This document shows positions 1-7,282 of a stretch of DNA of 41,934 bases, piece after piece. Location of the stretch: NCBI RefSeq assembly GCF_000308815.1, contig NZ_BAFX01000122.1, positions 1-41,934 on the forward strand. The letters are read 5' to 3'. Source of the stretch: Nocardia concava NBRC 100430 (lineage in GTDB: Bacteria > Actinomycetota > Actinomycetes > Mycobacteriales > Mycobacteriaceae). Position 1 is the stretch's first letter. Every line of letters starts with the position of its first letter. A program made the translations under genes and the position numbers. Under the pieces are notes generated by a model, which was not told where the DNA came from, ran no database searches, and saw only the letters and a program-made list of their open reading frames with translations.

Positions 1-152
1 TTGTCCGCCGCCCATACCGCCGCCGTCGGGCTGACCACCACCCATACCGCCGCCCTCCGGCTGACCTCCACCCATGCCGCCGCCGCTGTCGGGCTGGCCT
101 CCACCCATACCGCCGCCGCTGTCGGGCTGACCACCACCCATACCGCCGCCGG
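1..152 (-). repeat. Tandem coding repeat, 30-33 bp units (GGGMGGGQPDS)
   Basis: On the minus strand this stretch encodes consecutive units of GGGMGGGQP followed by DS, E or D. Units are 30 or 33 bp, so they stay in frame and differ mainly by loss of the DS or S codons. At least five copies are visible and the array continues past the window edge. In-frame units of this kind often vary in copy number through slipped-strand events. Confidence 0.75.
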
Positions 153-519
153 GGGCCTCCACGGGAACGCAGACCCACTTCGCGCCGGTCCACTGCCATT
201 GCCCCTTGCCCGAGCCGTCGTACGGGCACGGGTCGCCCGCCTTGGGTTCGGCCTCGGCCGAGGGCTTGGCGGACGCGGATGGCTGTGCGGGACCGGTGGT
301 TCGGTCCGGTGTCCCGGGACGCGACGGCTGACCGAGGGAAGGCGGGATCGCCCCGGCGGTGGTTGTGGTGGTCGAGGCCGCTGCGCTCGACGACGTCGTC
401 CGGTGGTCCGATTTCCCGTCCGAGCCACCGCACGCCGTCATCGCGACCGCAGCCCCGGCCACCGCCGCGCCCGCGAATATTCGGGACACGGTCCGGCAGC
501 GCTTTGCCGATGAATCCAC
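1..519 (-). CDS. Putative lipoprotein with Gly-Met-Gln-Pro repeats (3' part beyond window)
   Basis: This reading frame runs from a GTG at 519 to base 1 without a stop, so 173 codons are visible and the C-terminus lies outside. A GGAAGG Shine-Dalgarno ends six bases before the GTG. The N-terminus has a charged stretch, a short Ala/Val-rich hydrophobic segment and a lipobox-like AMTAC at about residues 26-30, which predicts lipid attachment at Cys30 and anchoring on the outer face of the membrane. A Ser/Thr/Pro-rich linker follows, then a small two-cysteine module (CPYDGSGKGQWQWTG ... WVC), then at least five imperfect copies of GGGMGGGQPDS. The gene lies downstream of, and on the same strand as, the secreted gene at 691-1119, which ends in the same kind of repeat. 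The function is unknown. The repeats suggest an extracellular, disordered, possibly adhesive tail. Confidence 0.72.
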   Translation of the reverse strand, partial: MDSSAKRCRTVSRIFAGAAVAGAAVAMTACGGSDGKSDHRTTSSSAAASTTTTTAGAIPPSLGQPSRPGTPDRTTGPAQPSASAKPSAEAEPKAGDPCPYDGSGKGQWQWTGAKWVCVPVEAPGGGMGGGQPDSGGGMGGGQPDSGGGMGGGQPEGGGMGGGQPDGGGMGGGQ

Positions 520-690
520 ACCAATCCTTCCGCCGTGCAGTGACAGTGGTCCGAATTCGTGAATGTTCGGTTGCCGACCGTAGTCCGTCCACCTTCGATT
601 TCCGCAGGACTTGCGATCGTGTCGCACGTCGGTGTGAATCTCGCCCCGGGCGCAAAACGCCTTTTAGTTGAAAGAATTCCTCGGTTACCG

Positions 691-1119
691 CTATCGAGCG
701 ATTCCCAGCAATCGCATGATCATCGCGATCAGATTGCTCGCCGAACCCGAGCCCGTCCCCGGAATCTCGACGCTCGGATTCCCGCCCGGCTGGCCGCCGC
801 CCATGCCGCCGCCGGGCTGACCGCCCTGCATACCGGAGATCGGTCGCGCGTCAGGCGTGTAATAGGCCCAAAGCTGTTGCTGCCCAGCGGGACCGTAGGT
901 GCAGTCGATCCCACCGGCATCCTTCACGACTCCGACGAGGCGCTCATGCTCGGCCGAACACCAGGAGATGTCGTCGGTGAAGGCCTCGCTGACGAGCACG
1001 CGGTTCATGCCCGCGTACGGATCGGGGATATTGCCGCCCGCGTGCGCGGCTCCGGCCCCGGCGACCGCGCCCGCGGTCATCACGGTCGCGACAGCGGCGG
1101 CCGCACGATACTTCTGCAT
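691..1119 (-). CDS. Exported protein of unknown function with C-terminal GGMGGGQPGG motif
   Basis: A 142-residue protein. Residues 1-27 look like a Sec signal peptide: Lys/Arg near the start, an Ala/Val-rich core, and an AHA cleavage site before GGNIPDPYAG. The mature part contains two cysteines (around DISWCSAEH and GIDCTYGP), plausibly one disulfide. It ends with a Gly/Met/Gln/Pro stretch containing GGGMGGGQPGG, almost identical to the repeat unit of the lipoprotein encoded just downstream. The start at 1119 is the first Met before the signal peptide; the upstream Shine-Dalgarno is weak. I do not recognise a named domain. Its neighbour suggests the two exported proteins are related by repeat sharing and perhaps co-expressed; the gap between them is 171 bp with no clear terminator. 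Confidence 0.75.
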   Translation of the reverse strand: MQKYRAAAAVATVMTAGAVAGAGAAHAGGNIPDPYAGMNRVLVSEAFTDDISWCSAEHERLVGVVKDAGGIDCTYGPAGQQQLWAYYTPDARPISGMQGGQPGGGMGGGQPGGNPSVEIPGTGSGSASNLIAMIMRLLGIAR

Positions 1120-1148
1120 TTCGTTTTACTCACTCTCGCTTGTGTTTT

Positions 1149-1203
1149 CAGTGGTTCCCCAACCACTTCACACGTTATCGAGAAGCCGGTTAACCAGTGG
1201 TTA
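1149..1203. promoter_or_regulatory. Pair of dyads sharing an AACCA/TGGTT half-site
   Basis: AGTGGTT-CCCC-AACCACT (1150-1167) is a perfect 7-bp dyad. TAACCA-G-TGGTTA (1191-1203) is a perfect 6-bp dyad, and GGTTAACC (1188-1195) overlaps it. The octamer CAGTGGTT occurs in both, at 1149 and 1195. The site lies in the 237-bp divergent region between the exported protein (start 1119) and the desaturase (start 1357). This fits a regulator operator; which regulator is unknown. A transcript hairpin for the leftward gene is the alternative for the first dyad. Confidence 0.45.
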
Positions 1204-1356
1204 GCCAATAGTTAGCGATCGGTATGAAGATGGGCCGCCGCCCGACCGGGTCCGCTACCACGGTCCCGATTGCATGTCATACCAAGGTATTACAGCGAAC
1301 GAGAATCCCGTCGATAGCTTCGAATCGTCAGCTCCGACTAGCTCTCAGGACGATTC

Positions 1357-2406
1357 ATGACGATATCGGCTTCGGTTCCCGAGTCAGTTTCACGATCATC
1401 GCGGCGGGGCGGCGACGGTGATTACGCCCGCTTGTTGCGCCGGGTCACCGAGGCGGGACTGATGGATCGGCGGCCCCGCTATTACGCGGTCCGGCTCAGC
1501 CTCGTCGGTGTCGCTTTCACGGCCGGTTGGGCGGTGTTCTTCCTGCTGGGCGACTCGTGGTGGACGCTTCTGGTCGCGGCGTTCATGGCCGTGGCGTGCG
1601 CTCAGGTCGCGCTCGTCATGCACGATGTCGCGCATCGGCAGGTCTTCCGGCTGCGGCGGCCGACGGAGGTCGTGGGCCGGATAGTCGGCAATGCCGGGAT
1701 CGGCCTGGGGTACGGGTGGTGGCAGGACAAGCACACCCGCCATCACGCCAATCCGAACCACGAGGAGCTCGATCCCGATGTCGCGCCGGACATTCTGGTC
1801 TGGTCCCAGCGGCAGGCGAGGAGCAGCCGGGGTCTGCCTCGTCTGCTCGCGCGGTCGCAGGCGTTCCTGTTCTTCCCGCTGCTGATGCTGGAGGGCCTGA
1901 ACCTCCATGTGGCCGGTGTCCGGGCGCTCCGAAATCGATCGGTCAAGCGCCGCGGATTGGAGGGTGCGCTGCTGTTCGGCCACTTCATCGCCTATCTGGT
2001 AGCGCTTTTCGCGGTCCTGCCCGCCGACAAGGCGATCGCGTTCCTGGTGGTCCACCAGGCGCTGTTCGGCCTGTACATGGGCTGCATCTTCGCCCCGAAC
2101 CACAAGGGCATGCCGACCCTGACCGGCGACGACCGCCCCGACTATCTGCGCCGGCAGGTACTAACCTCACGAAATGTACGGGGCGGCATGCTGATCGACC
2201 TCGCGCTCGGCGGACTCAACTACCAGATCGAGCACCACCTGTTCCCGAACATGCCGACCCCGAACCTGCGTCACGCCCAGGTGATCGTCCGCGACTACTG
2301 CGCGGAACTCGGTGTGCCCTACCACGAGACGGGATTGATCGCTTCCTACCGAGAGGCACTGCGACATCTGCACCACGTCGGAGCACCCCTCCGCGAGGGG
2401 CAGTGA
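1357..2406 (+). CDS. Membrane fatty-acid (acyl-CoA) desaturase
   Basis: A 349-residue integral-membrane desaturase. All three histidine boxes that bind the di-iron centre are present: HDVAH at residues 89-93, HTRHH at 126-130, and QIEHH at 290-294. Hydrophobic segments lie near 47-90, 165-185 and 203-245, giving the usual layout with the boxes on the cytosolic face. The QIEHH form of the third box is typical of the linoleoyl-CoA/DesA3-like class. Such enzymes introduce a double bond into an acyl chain using O2 and electrons from a ferredoxin/oxidoreductase partner; no partner gene lies next to it. An AGGA six bases before the ATG supports the start. It stands alone, divergent from the exported-protein gene and convergent with 2436-3008. 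The substrate and the bond position cannot be read from the sequence. Confidence 0.9.
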   Translation: MTISASVPESVSRSSRRGGDGDYARLLRRVTEAGLMDRRPRYYAVRLSLVGVAFTAGWAVFFLLGDSWWTLLVAAFMAVACAQVALVMHDVAHRQVFRLRRPTEVVGRIVGNAGIGLGYGWWQDKHTRHHANPNHEELDPDVAPDILVWSQRQARSSRGLPRLLARSQAFLFFPLLMLEGLNLHVAGVRALRNRSVKRRGLEGALLFGHFIAYLVALFAVLPADKAIAFLVVHQALFGLYMGCIFAPNHKGMPTLTGDDRPDYLRRQVLTSRNVRGGMLIDLALGGLNYQIEHHLFPNMPTPNLRHAQVIVRDYCAELGVPYHETGLIASYREALRHLHHVGAPLREGQ

Positions 2407-2435
2407 GCCCCTGCCCGGCGAATATGCTTGGTATG

Positions 2436-3008
2436 TCAGGGTTTCCAGTGGGGATCGCGGCCGGTGAGGGCGACGATGCGGTCGATCAGCGAGCTGGCGG
2501 AGAGGACCGGGACTTCGGGGCCGTAGATGCCCATCTGGCGGCCCGTCTCGGCGGTGTTCTTGGTCTCGTCGTAGAGGTAGCCGAGCAGGTCGTTATCCCA
2601 GATCGGTTGCTGTGCCGTGGCTTTCGCCAGATCCCAGCCGTGGATCACCAGTTCGGTGATCACCATGCCGCCCGCCAGGTGGGCCGGGAGTTCGCCGGTG
2701 TCGAAGGGGGCCGACCCGGTCCACGCGGCGGGGGCGCTCCAAGCGTCGGCGGTGGCGGTGACTCGCGATTCGAGCACGCGCGCCCAGTCGTCCGGAGTGT
2801 GTCCGGTCTCGGGACCGTCGAGGGCGGGCGTGGGCTTCTTGTTCCCAGCGCCTTCCAGTACCGGACTCCAATGCAGGAGGTGGCTGATCAGCGCACGGAC
2901 ATCGAACTCCCGGCACGGGGTCGGAGCGTCCAGTTGATCGGGTTTGATCGCGTCGATAATGGTGCGCATGGTCTGTGCGGCGCGGGCGGGAAGTTCACTG
3001 GGGTTCAT
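2436..3008 (-). CDS. TIGR03086-type DinB/mycothiol-superfamily protein
   Basis: A 190-residue protein of the actinobacterial TIGR03086 group, part of the DinB / mycothiol-dependent maleylpyruvate isomerase N-terminal superfamily. The conserved N-terminal helix pattern TPCREFDVRALISHLL (about residues 30-45) and the HGWDLA motif (about 124-129) are the recognised signatures. In this superfamily, histidines from a four-helix bundle bind a divalent metal; here the likely ligands are the His of ISHLLHW and the His of IHGWD. The activity is not established for the group; a role in thiol transfer or detoxification with mycothiol is inferred from relatives. It diverges from the AraC-type gene at 3075 across 66 bp, so that regulator may control it. 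Confidence 0.8.
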   Translation of the reverse strand: MNPSELPARAAQTMRTIIDAIKPDQLDAPTPCREFDVRALISHLLHWSPVLEGAGNKKPTPALDGPETGHTPDDWARVLESRVTATADAWSAPAAWTGSAPFDTGELPAHLAGGMVITELVIHGWDLAKATAQQPIWDNDLLGYLYDETKNTAETGRQMGIYGPEVPVLSASSLIDRIVALTGRDPHWKP

Positions 3009-3074
3009 GGATTCGAGTCAATCAACCGCCCTGACCCGGGGGATTGAACAAACGCGACAGAATCCGGCCCGGCG

Positions 3075-3827
3075 GTGAGAGATTCTCGCGAACTGGCCGG
3101 CGCGTGGCAGCAGTCCCAACGCCATACCCGCCTCACCCCCTCCCCCGACCTCGCTCCGTACGTCTCGCACTTCTGGACGGTCGAATGGCACTACGAAACC
3201 CCCTACCGCCAACTGATCGTCCCGCTCCCCAACGTGCATCTCACGTTCGGTGACGACGGCGCGGTCCTGAACGGCGTGCGCACCCGCCACCAGACCAAGA
3301 TTCTGGCGGGCGACGGCCGGGTCACCGGCATCGCCTTCCGTCCGGCGCGCTTCCGCCCCTTCCTCGATGCCCCGCTCGCCACCATCACAGACCGGGAACT
3401 GCCTGCGTCCCAATGCCTTCCGGTGCCGCCCCCGGAAGCACCGACCATCGCCGCGATCGAGGACTACCTCCGCGCCTGCCTGGTGGCCATCGCACAACCA
3501 CAGCCGGAGGGCGCGCCGATAGCGGAGGCCGCCCTGGCCGCCATCACCGGCGACGCCCGCGTAACCACGGTCGCGGCCCTGTCCGAACGCTTCGGAGTCA
3601 ACACCCGAACCCTGCAACGCGCCTTCGCCGAACATGTGGGCGTCCCGCCCAAATGGGTGATCCGCCGCTACCGCCTCCACGACCTGACCGAACGCCTGGC
3701 CCGAGGCGAAGAACCCCACTGGTCGGCGCTCGCCTTCGAACTCGGCTACGCCGACCAGGCCCACCTGATCCGCGACTTCAAGTCCATCTTCGGCGAATCC
3801 CCGGAGTACTACCGCCAGCGGTACTAG
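3075..3827 (+). CDS. AraC-family transcriptional regulator
   Basis: A 250-residue regulator. The N-terminal part (about residues 20-100) resembles the DUF6597-type sensing region common in actinobacterial AraC proteins, with PSPDLAPYVSHFWTVEW near its start. The C-terminal 100 residues form the double helix-turn-helix domain: VAALSERFGVNTRTLQRAFAEHVG, then the second helix pair ending in ELGYADQAHLIRDFKSIFGESPEYYRQ, which matches the family signature closely. The start is a GTG at 3075. It is divergent from the TIGR03086 gene and ends four bases before the stop of the convergent gene at 3832. A likely target is the divergent gene; the ligand is unknown. Confidence 0.88.
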   Translation: MRDSRELAGAWQQSQRHTRLTPSPDLAPYVSHFWTVEWHYETPYRQLIVPLPNVHLTFGDDGAVLNGVRTRHQTKILAGDGRVTGIAFRPARFRPFLDAPLATITDRELPASQCLPVPPPEAPTIAAIEDYLRACLVAIAQPQPEGAPIAEAALAAITGDARVTTVAALSERFGVNTRTLQRAFAEHVGVPPKWVIRRYRLHDLTERLARGEEPHWSALAFELGYADQAHLIRDFKSIFGESPEYYRQRY

Positions 3828-3831
3828 CAGT

Positions 3832-4476
3832 TCAGCTCGGCTGAATTTGGCGAAGCCGATGAACCGGCAGACGGCCCTCGAATCCGGTGGGCTGCAAGGC
3901 TTCCAGCACCCCCTGCGTACACCCGTTGGTGAATCCGGTCCACGCACCGGACAGCCCGCCCAGCGCAGCACCGGTCACAATCCCCATGGGCCCGCCGAGC
4001 ACACCGGTCAACGCACCGGTAATCGCCCCGACCAGCGCGGGCACCACGGCAGCGGGCAGTCCACGCTCCAAACAGGCATCGCCGAGCACCCCACCCTGCC
4101 GCACCAAATCAGCGACAACGGTCGCCCCTGCCCGCAATCCCCCCTCGACCCTCGCCGCCAATTGCCGACCGCCACCGTCGATCACAAGCTTCAAGACGCG
4201 AGTCTCACCATCAACCCGCAGCCCCAACGGCAGTCGTTCGAGCCACCTCCCCGACTCGTCCACCACATCCACCGCATGACTGGCCTGATCCTCCACAAAC
4301 CGGCCCGCCGTCAACGCGACAACCGCCCCGGCCCCCTCGAGATTGAGCGCAACGATCTCCGCGGCATCGGTCACCGGCCCGCCTTCGGCCTCCGTCGCCC
4401 TCACCGGGCCGACCATCATGGCGCACACGATCAGCGACGGCAGGATCACTGCCCGGGGCCACCGCACCTGACGCAT
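3832..4476 (-). CDS. Exported Gly/Ala-rich protein of unknown function
   Basis: A 214-residue protein. I chose the ATG at 4476 because it is preceded by a strong GGAGGAGG Shine-Dalgarno and because translation then begins with a typical signal peptide (MRQVRWPRAVILPSLIVCAMMVG, cleavage near VRATEA). A frame extension to 4596 lacks these features. The mature region has an Ala/Val/Leu-rich middle, a two-cysteine segment (ACLERG ... NGCTQG), and a Gly-rich hydrophobic stretch near residues 150-190 (GAITGALTGVLGGPMGIVTGAALGG broken by turns) that could insert in a membrane. I do not recognise the family; proteins of this style are common in nocardiae. It is convergent with the AraC gene. Confidence 0.7.
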   Translation of the reverse strand: MRQVRWPRAVILPSLIVCAMMVGPVRATEAEGGPVTDAAEIVALNLEGAGAVVALTAGRFVEDQASHAVDVVDESGRWLERLPLGLRVDGETRVLKLVIDGGGRQLAARVEGGLRAGATVVADLVRQGGVLGDACLERGLPAAVVPALVGAITGALTGVLGGPMGIVTGAALGGLSGAWTGFTNGCTQGVLEALQPTGFEGRLPVHRLRQIQPS

Positions 4477-4654
4477 CGCCTCCTCCGAGAAGATCACCGG
4501 GACGAGCACGAACCGACCCGACGCTATCGGAGGAACCACCGGTCCCGACCCCACCCAATTCAGCGTGTCGCCGATTTGCCACGGCGCCGAGCGCAATCGC
4601 CGGTCTCGGGCCGTTCGGGCAGGAGAGGTGGGCTGCCCGAACGGCTCCCGGGGG

Positions 4655-6109
4655 TCAGTTGGTTCGGGTGACGGCGGGCGGGTTCCAGGTGCCGTCGATG
4701 ACGGCTTGGCCGGGCCAGTAGGTGCGGAGCAGGAGGTTGAAGGGGCCGGAGGCGGGGGCGGGGAGCCAGTTGGGTTCCTTTGCCGGGCCAGGGTTTTCGC
4801 GTTGGATGTAGATGTCGACGGAGCCGTCGGGGTTCTTGGTGAGGTGCTCGCCGCGCAGGGCGTAGCGGTTGATCGGGTTGGCGATGAAGAAGCCGCGGTC
4901 GTTGTACATGGTCAGCGACCAGAACCCTTGCACGGGCGGGATTTTGTCCGCCGCGAAGTGCAGGACATAGGGGTTGGCGGAGTCGAGTTGGGTGTTATTC
5001 GCGTCGACGGTGGTGGCGGGGTAGATCGCGTCCTGCGGCAGGTTCGCGCCCAGACCGATGTAGTCGACGGCCGCACGATTGGCGTAATCGGTTCCGTAGT
5101 CACCGATTCCGCTGCGGTTGATCTTCCAGCCGTTGACCTCGTCCTTGCCCGGGATGACCTCGATCTGCGAAAGCGCCTTGGGCCAGGCCTGTTCCCAGCG
5201 GGTGCGTTCGGCGGTCGGCAGGGAGTTCAGGTCCAGCTGCTTGTCCGGCGTCCAGCCGATCGAGGCCATCTTGTCGAGGAAGGCCTTGTCGTCGGGACGG
5301 GGTTGGTTGTGAGACAGGCTGCTGTAGTACAGATCCCAGTACTGCTGGGGCGTCAGGTCGTGAATGTACTTGGCGACCTCCACATTCTTGGGCCAGTCGG
5401 CGTGCGTTTCGCTGGTCTGCGGCGGGGTGTAGGCGGTGCCGTATGCGCTGAGCGGGACTATCGACATCTCGTTCTGGATGGCGACGACATTGGGGACGTC
5501 CTCGGGACCGTCGACCATGATGCGGCCGAGCATCCAGCCGGAGTCGGTGGGCAAACGATATTCGTGCACGCCCTCGGGCAGACTGCCGTGGAAATTCGGG
5601 CCGACAATGGCGAATTTGTAAGCGCCGACATTCGCGCCGAGGGTCCGCGAGCCCGGCGCGGCATCGACATTCGTCCACATATCCAGCAGCGGGAACAGGT
5701 GATACCGCCCGTGCATATCGGGCACGCTGACGATCAACGGCTCCTTGGACACGTCGAAGAGCATGGACGCGTAGAGCGTGTCGACATTCGGCCGCACCAC
5801 CTTGGTGAAATTCGCGTCGGGCAGGAAGTTTAGCGGGGCAAGCTGATTCATCGGCGCGACGCCGAGCGACGGATTCGGGGCGGGCACATTGGTCTGCTGC
5901 CGCCGCGTCACCTCCATCGTCACCAGCGGATAGCTGTACACGTAGGCCTGCACCGCCAGATCATCGGCGGACGGCGGGGCGGACGAACTCGTCGTCGAGG
6001 ACGAATCCGAGGAATTCGACGAGCAGGCCGCCGCGGCCACGGCGAGCGCGGCCACCAGCCCCACCGCCATGACAATCCTGATCCGCCGAGCATTCGAACT
6101 GCTGGACAC
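4655..6109 (-). CDS. DUF1254/DUF1214-family lipoprotein
   Basis: A 484-residue exported protein. The GTG at 6109 is the best start: GGGAGG lies five bases upstream, while the extension to 6142 has no Shine-Dalgarno. A hydrophobic core (IVMAVGLVAALAVAAAAC) ends in a lipobox with Cys near residue 29, followed by a Ser/Thr/Pro linker. The DUF1254 domain begins at about residue 50 (AYVYSYPLVTMEVTRRQQTNV, with NVDTLYASMLFDVSKEPLIV), and the DUF1214 domain fills the last 110 residues (FWSLTMYNDRGFFIANPINRYALRG ... NWLPAPASGPFNLLLRTYWPG). The two-domain architecture is common in bacteria, but its biochemical role is not settled. It is divergent from an AraC-type regulator, with a direct repeat between them. 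Confidence 0.88.
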   Translation of the reverse strand: MSSSSNARRIRIVMAVGLVAALAVAAAACSSNSSDSSSTTSSSAPPSADDLAVQAYVYSYPLVTMEVTRRQQTNVPAPNPSLGVAPMNQLAPLNFLPDANFTKVVRPNVDTLYASMLFDVSKEPLIVSVPDMHGRYHLFPLLDMWTNVDAAPGSRTLGANVGAYKFAIVGPNFHGSLPEGVHEYRLPTDSGWMLGRIMVDGPEDVPNVVAIQNEMSIVPLSAYGTAYTPPQTSETHADWPKNVEVAKYIHDLTPQQYWDLYYSSLSHNQPRPDDKAFLDKMASIGWTPDKQLDLNSLPTAERTRWEQAWPKALSQIEVIPGKDEVNGWKINRSGIGDYGTDYANRAAVDYIGLGANLPQDAIYPATTVDANNTQLDSANPYVLHFAADKIPPVQGFWSLTMYNDRGFFIANPINRYALRGEHLTKNPDGSVDIYIQRENPGPAKEPNWLPAPASGPFNLLLRTYWPGQAVIDGTWNPPAVTRTN

Positions 6110-6169
6110 CGCATCCTCCCGGTTTGGTTTCGCTGTGGGCACAGCAAGAACTACGGAGCGAAAGTCGCG

Positions 6170-6187
6170 ATCTAGCGAATATCTAGC
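6170..6187. promoter_or_regulatory. Direct repeat ATCTAGC x2, 11-bp period (candidate AraC site)
   Basis: ATCTAGC occurs at 6170-6176 and again at 6181-6187, one helical turn apart, in the short divergent region between the DUF1254 lipoprotein (start 6109) and the AraC-type gene. AraC proteins bind direct repeats with this spacing, so this is a plausible operator for the neighbouring regulator. Occupancy is an inference. Confidence 0.45.
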
Positions 6188-6217
6188 TACATACTGAGCC
6201 GATGGTCGGAGCTCGGC

Positions 6218-7282
6218 TTGACGTCAGGAGACAGGTTCTTGATTCACGGGGACATCGCGCTGATTCGCGGCACCGCGCTGCAGGGCTACCCCGAGCTCGT
6301 CACCGAGCTGGGCGCGAACCCGGACACACTGCTGACGGCCATGGCGATCTCCCGCGCGGCGATCGGCGACCACGAATCGTTCCTCAGCTTCCGAGCCGTG
6401 GCGGCGGCCCTGGAACTCGCGGCCGAAACCACCGGGACCATTGATTTCGGGCGCAGGCTGGCCGCCCGGCAGGGGATCGAGATCCTCGGCCCGCTGGCCG
6501 CGGCGGCCCGCACGGCGCCGACCACCGGCGCGGCCTTCGCGGCACTGAGCCGGCATCTGGCCGTCTACACCCCCGCGATCGCGGCGAGCATGGCGCAGCC
6601 CGCCGGAACATCGGCCGTACGCTGCGAATTCCGGGTGCTCGTGGAGGGATTGCCGCCGCACCCGCAGAGCATCGAACTCGCGCTCGGCGTCGCGATGCGC
6701 ACCGCCCGGACCATCATCGGCCGGACCTACACCCCGATCTCCGTGCATCTCCCCCACCGTCCGCTGGCACCCGAACACGACTATCGCGAATACTTCGGCT
6801 GCCCAGTGCGTTTCGTCGAGCCGTTCAGCGGATTCCTGATGCGCCCGGAGGACCTCGTGCGCCCGCTGGCCGCCGACACCGCCGTCCGCACCGTCGTCGA
6901 GACCTACCTCGACTCGCTCACCCCGCCCCCGGGTCGCACCATCGCCGGCCCCGTCCGAGCACTCATTCGGCAACTGCTGCCCACCGCCAGCGTGGACCGC
7001 CATCTCATCGCCGCCCACCTGGCCGTCCATCCCCGCACCCTGCAGCGCCGCCTGGCCGAGGAGGGCACCAGCTTCACCCTGCTCATCGACGAGACCCGCC
7101 GCACCGAGGCCGAACGCTACCTCCGCGACACCGACCTCCCCCTCGGCCGCCTCGCGACCCTACTGGGCTTCAGCGAACAGAGCGCCTTCTCCCGCGCCTG
7201 CCACCGCTGGTTCGACACCTCGGCGACCAACTACCGCAACATCATTCGTACTCGGCAAGCACCGCGGGCACCCTCTACATGA
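6218..7282 (+). CDS. AraC-family regulator with N-terminal Arabinose_bd-like domain
   Basis: A 354-residue regulator. Residues about 20-200 fit the long N-terminal domain of the OruR/ArgR-like AraC group (PF12625 type), with LVTELGANPDTLL at its start and the HRPLAPEHDYREYFGCPVRF block near its end. The C-terminal HTH domain reads HLAVHPRTLQRRLAEEGTSF, then LATLLGFSEQSAFSRACHRWF, as in this group. The start is uncertain: TTG at 6218 opens the frame, but TTG at 6239 has an AGGAG eight bases upstream and still keeps the domain. It is divergent from the DUF1254 lipoprotein, its probable target, and its 3' end overlaps the convergent gene at 7275 by eight bases. Confidence 0.85.
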   Translation: MTSGDRFLIHGDIALIRGTALQGYPELVTELGANPDTLLTAMAISRAAIGDHESFLSFRAVAAALELAAETTGTIDFGRRLAARQGIEILGPLAAAARTAPTTGAAFAALSRHLAVYTPAIAASMAQPAGTSAVRCEFRVLVEGLPPHPQSIELALGVAMRTARTIIGRTYTPISVHLPHRPLAPEHDYREYFGCPVRFVEPFSGFLMRPEDLVRPLAADTAVRTVVETYLDSLTPPPGRTIAGPVRALIRQLLPTASVDRHLIAAHLAVHPRTLQRRLAEEGTSFTLLIDETRRTEAERYLRDTDLPLGRLATLLGFSEQSAFSRACHRWFDTSATNYRNIIRTRQAPRAPST

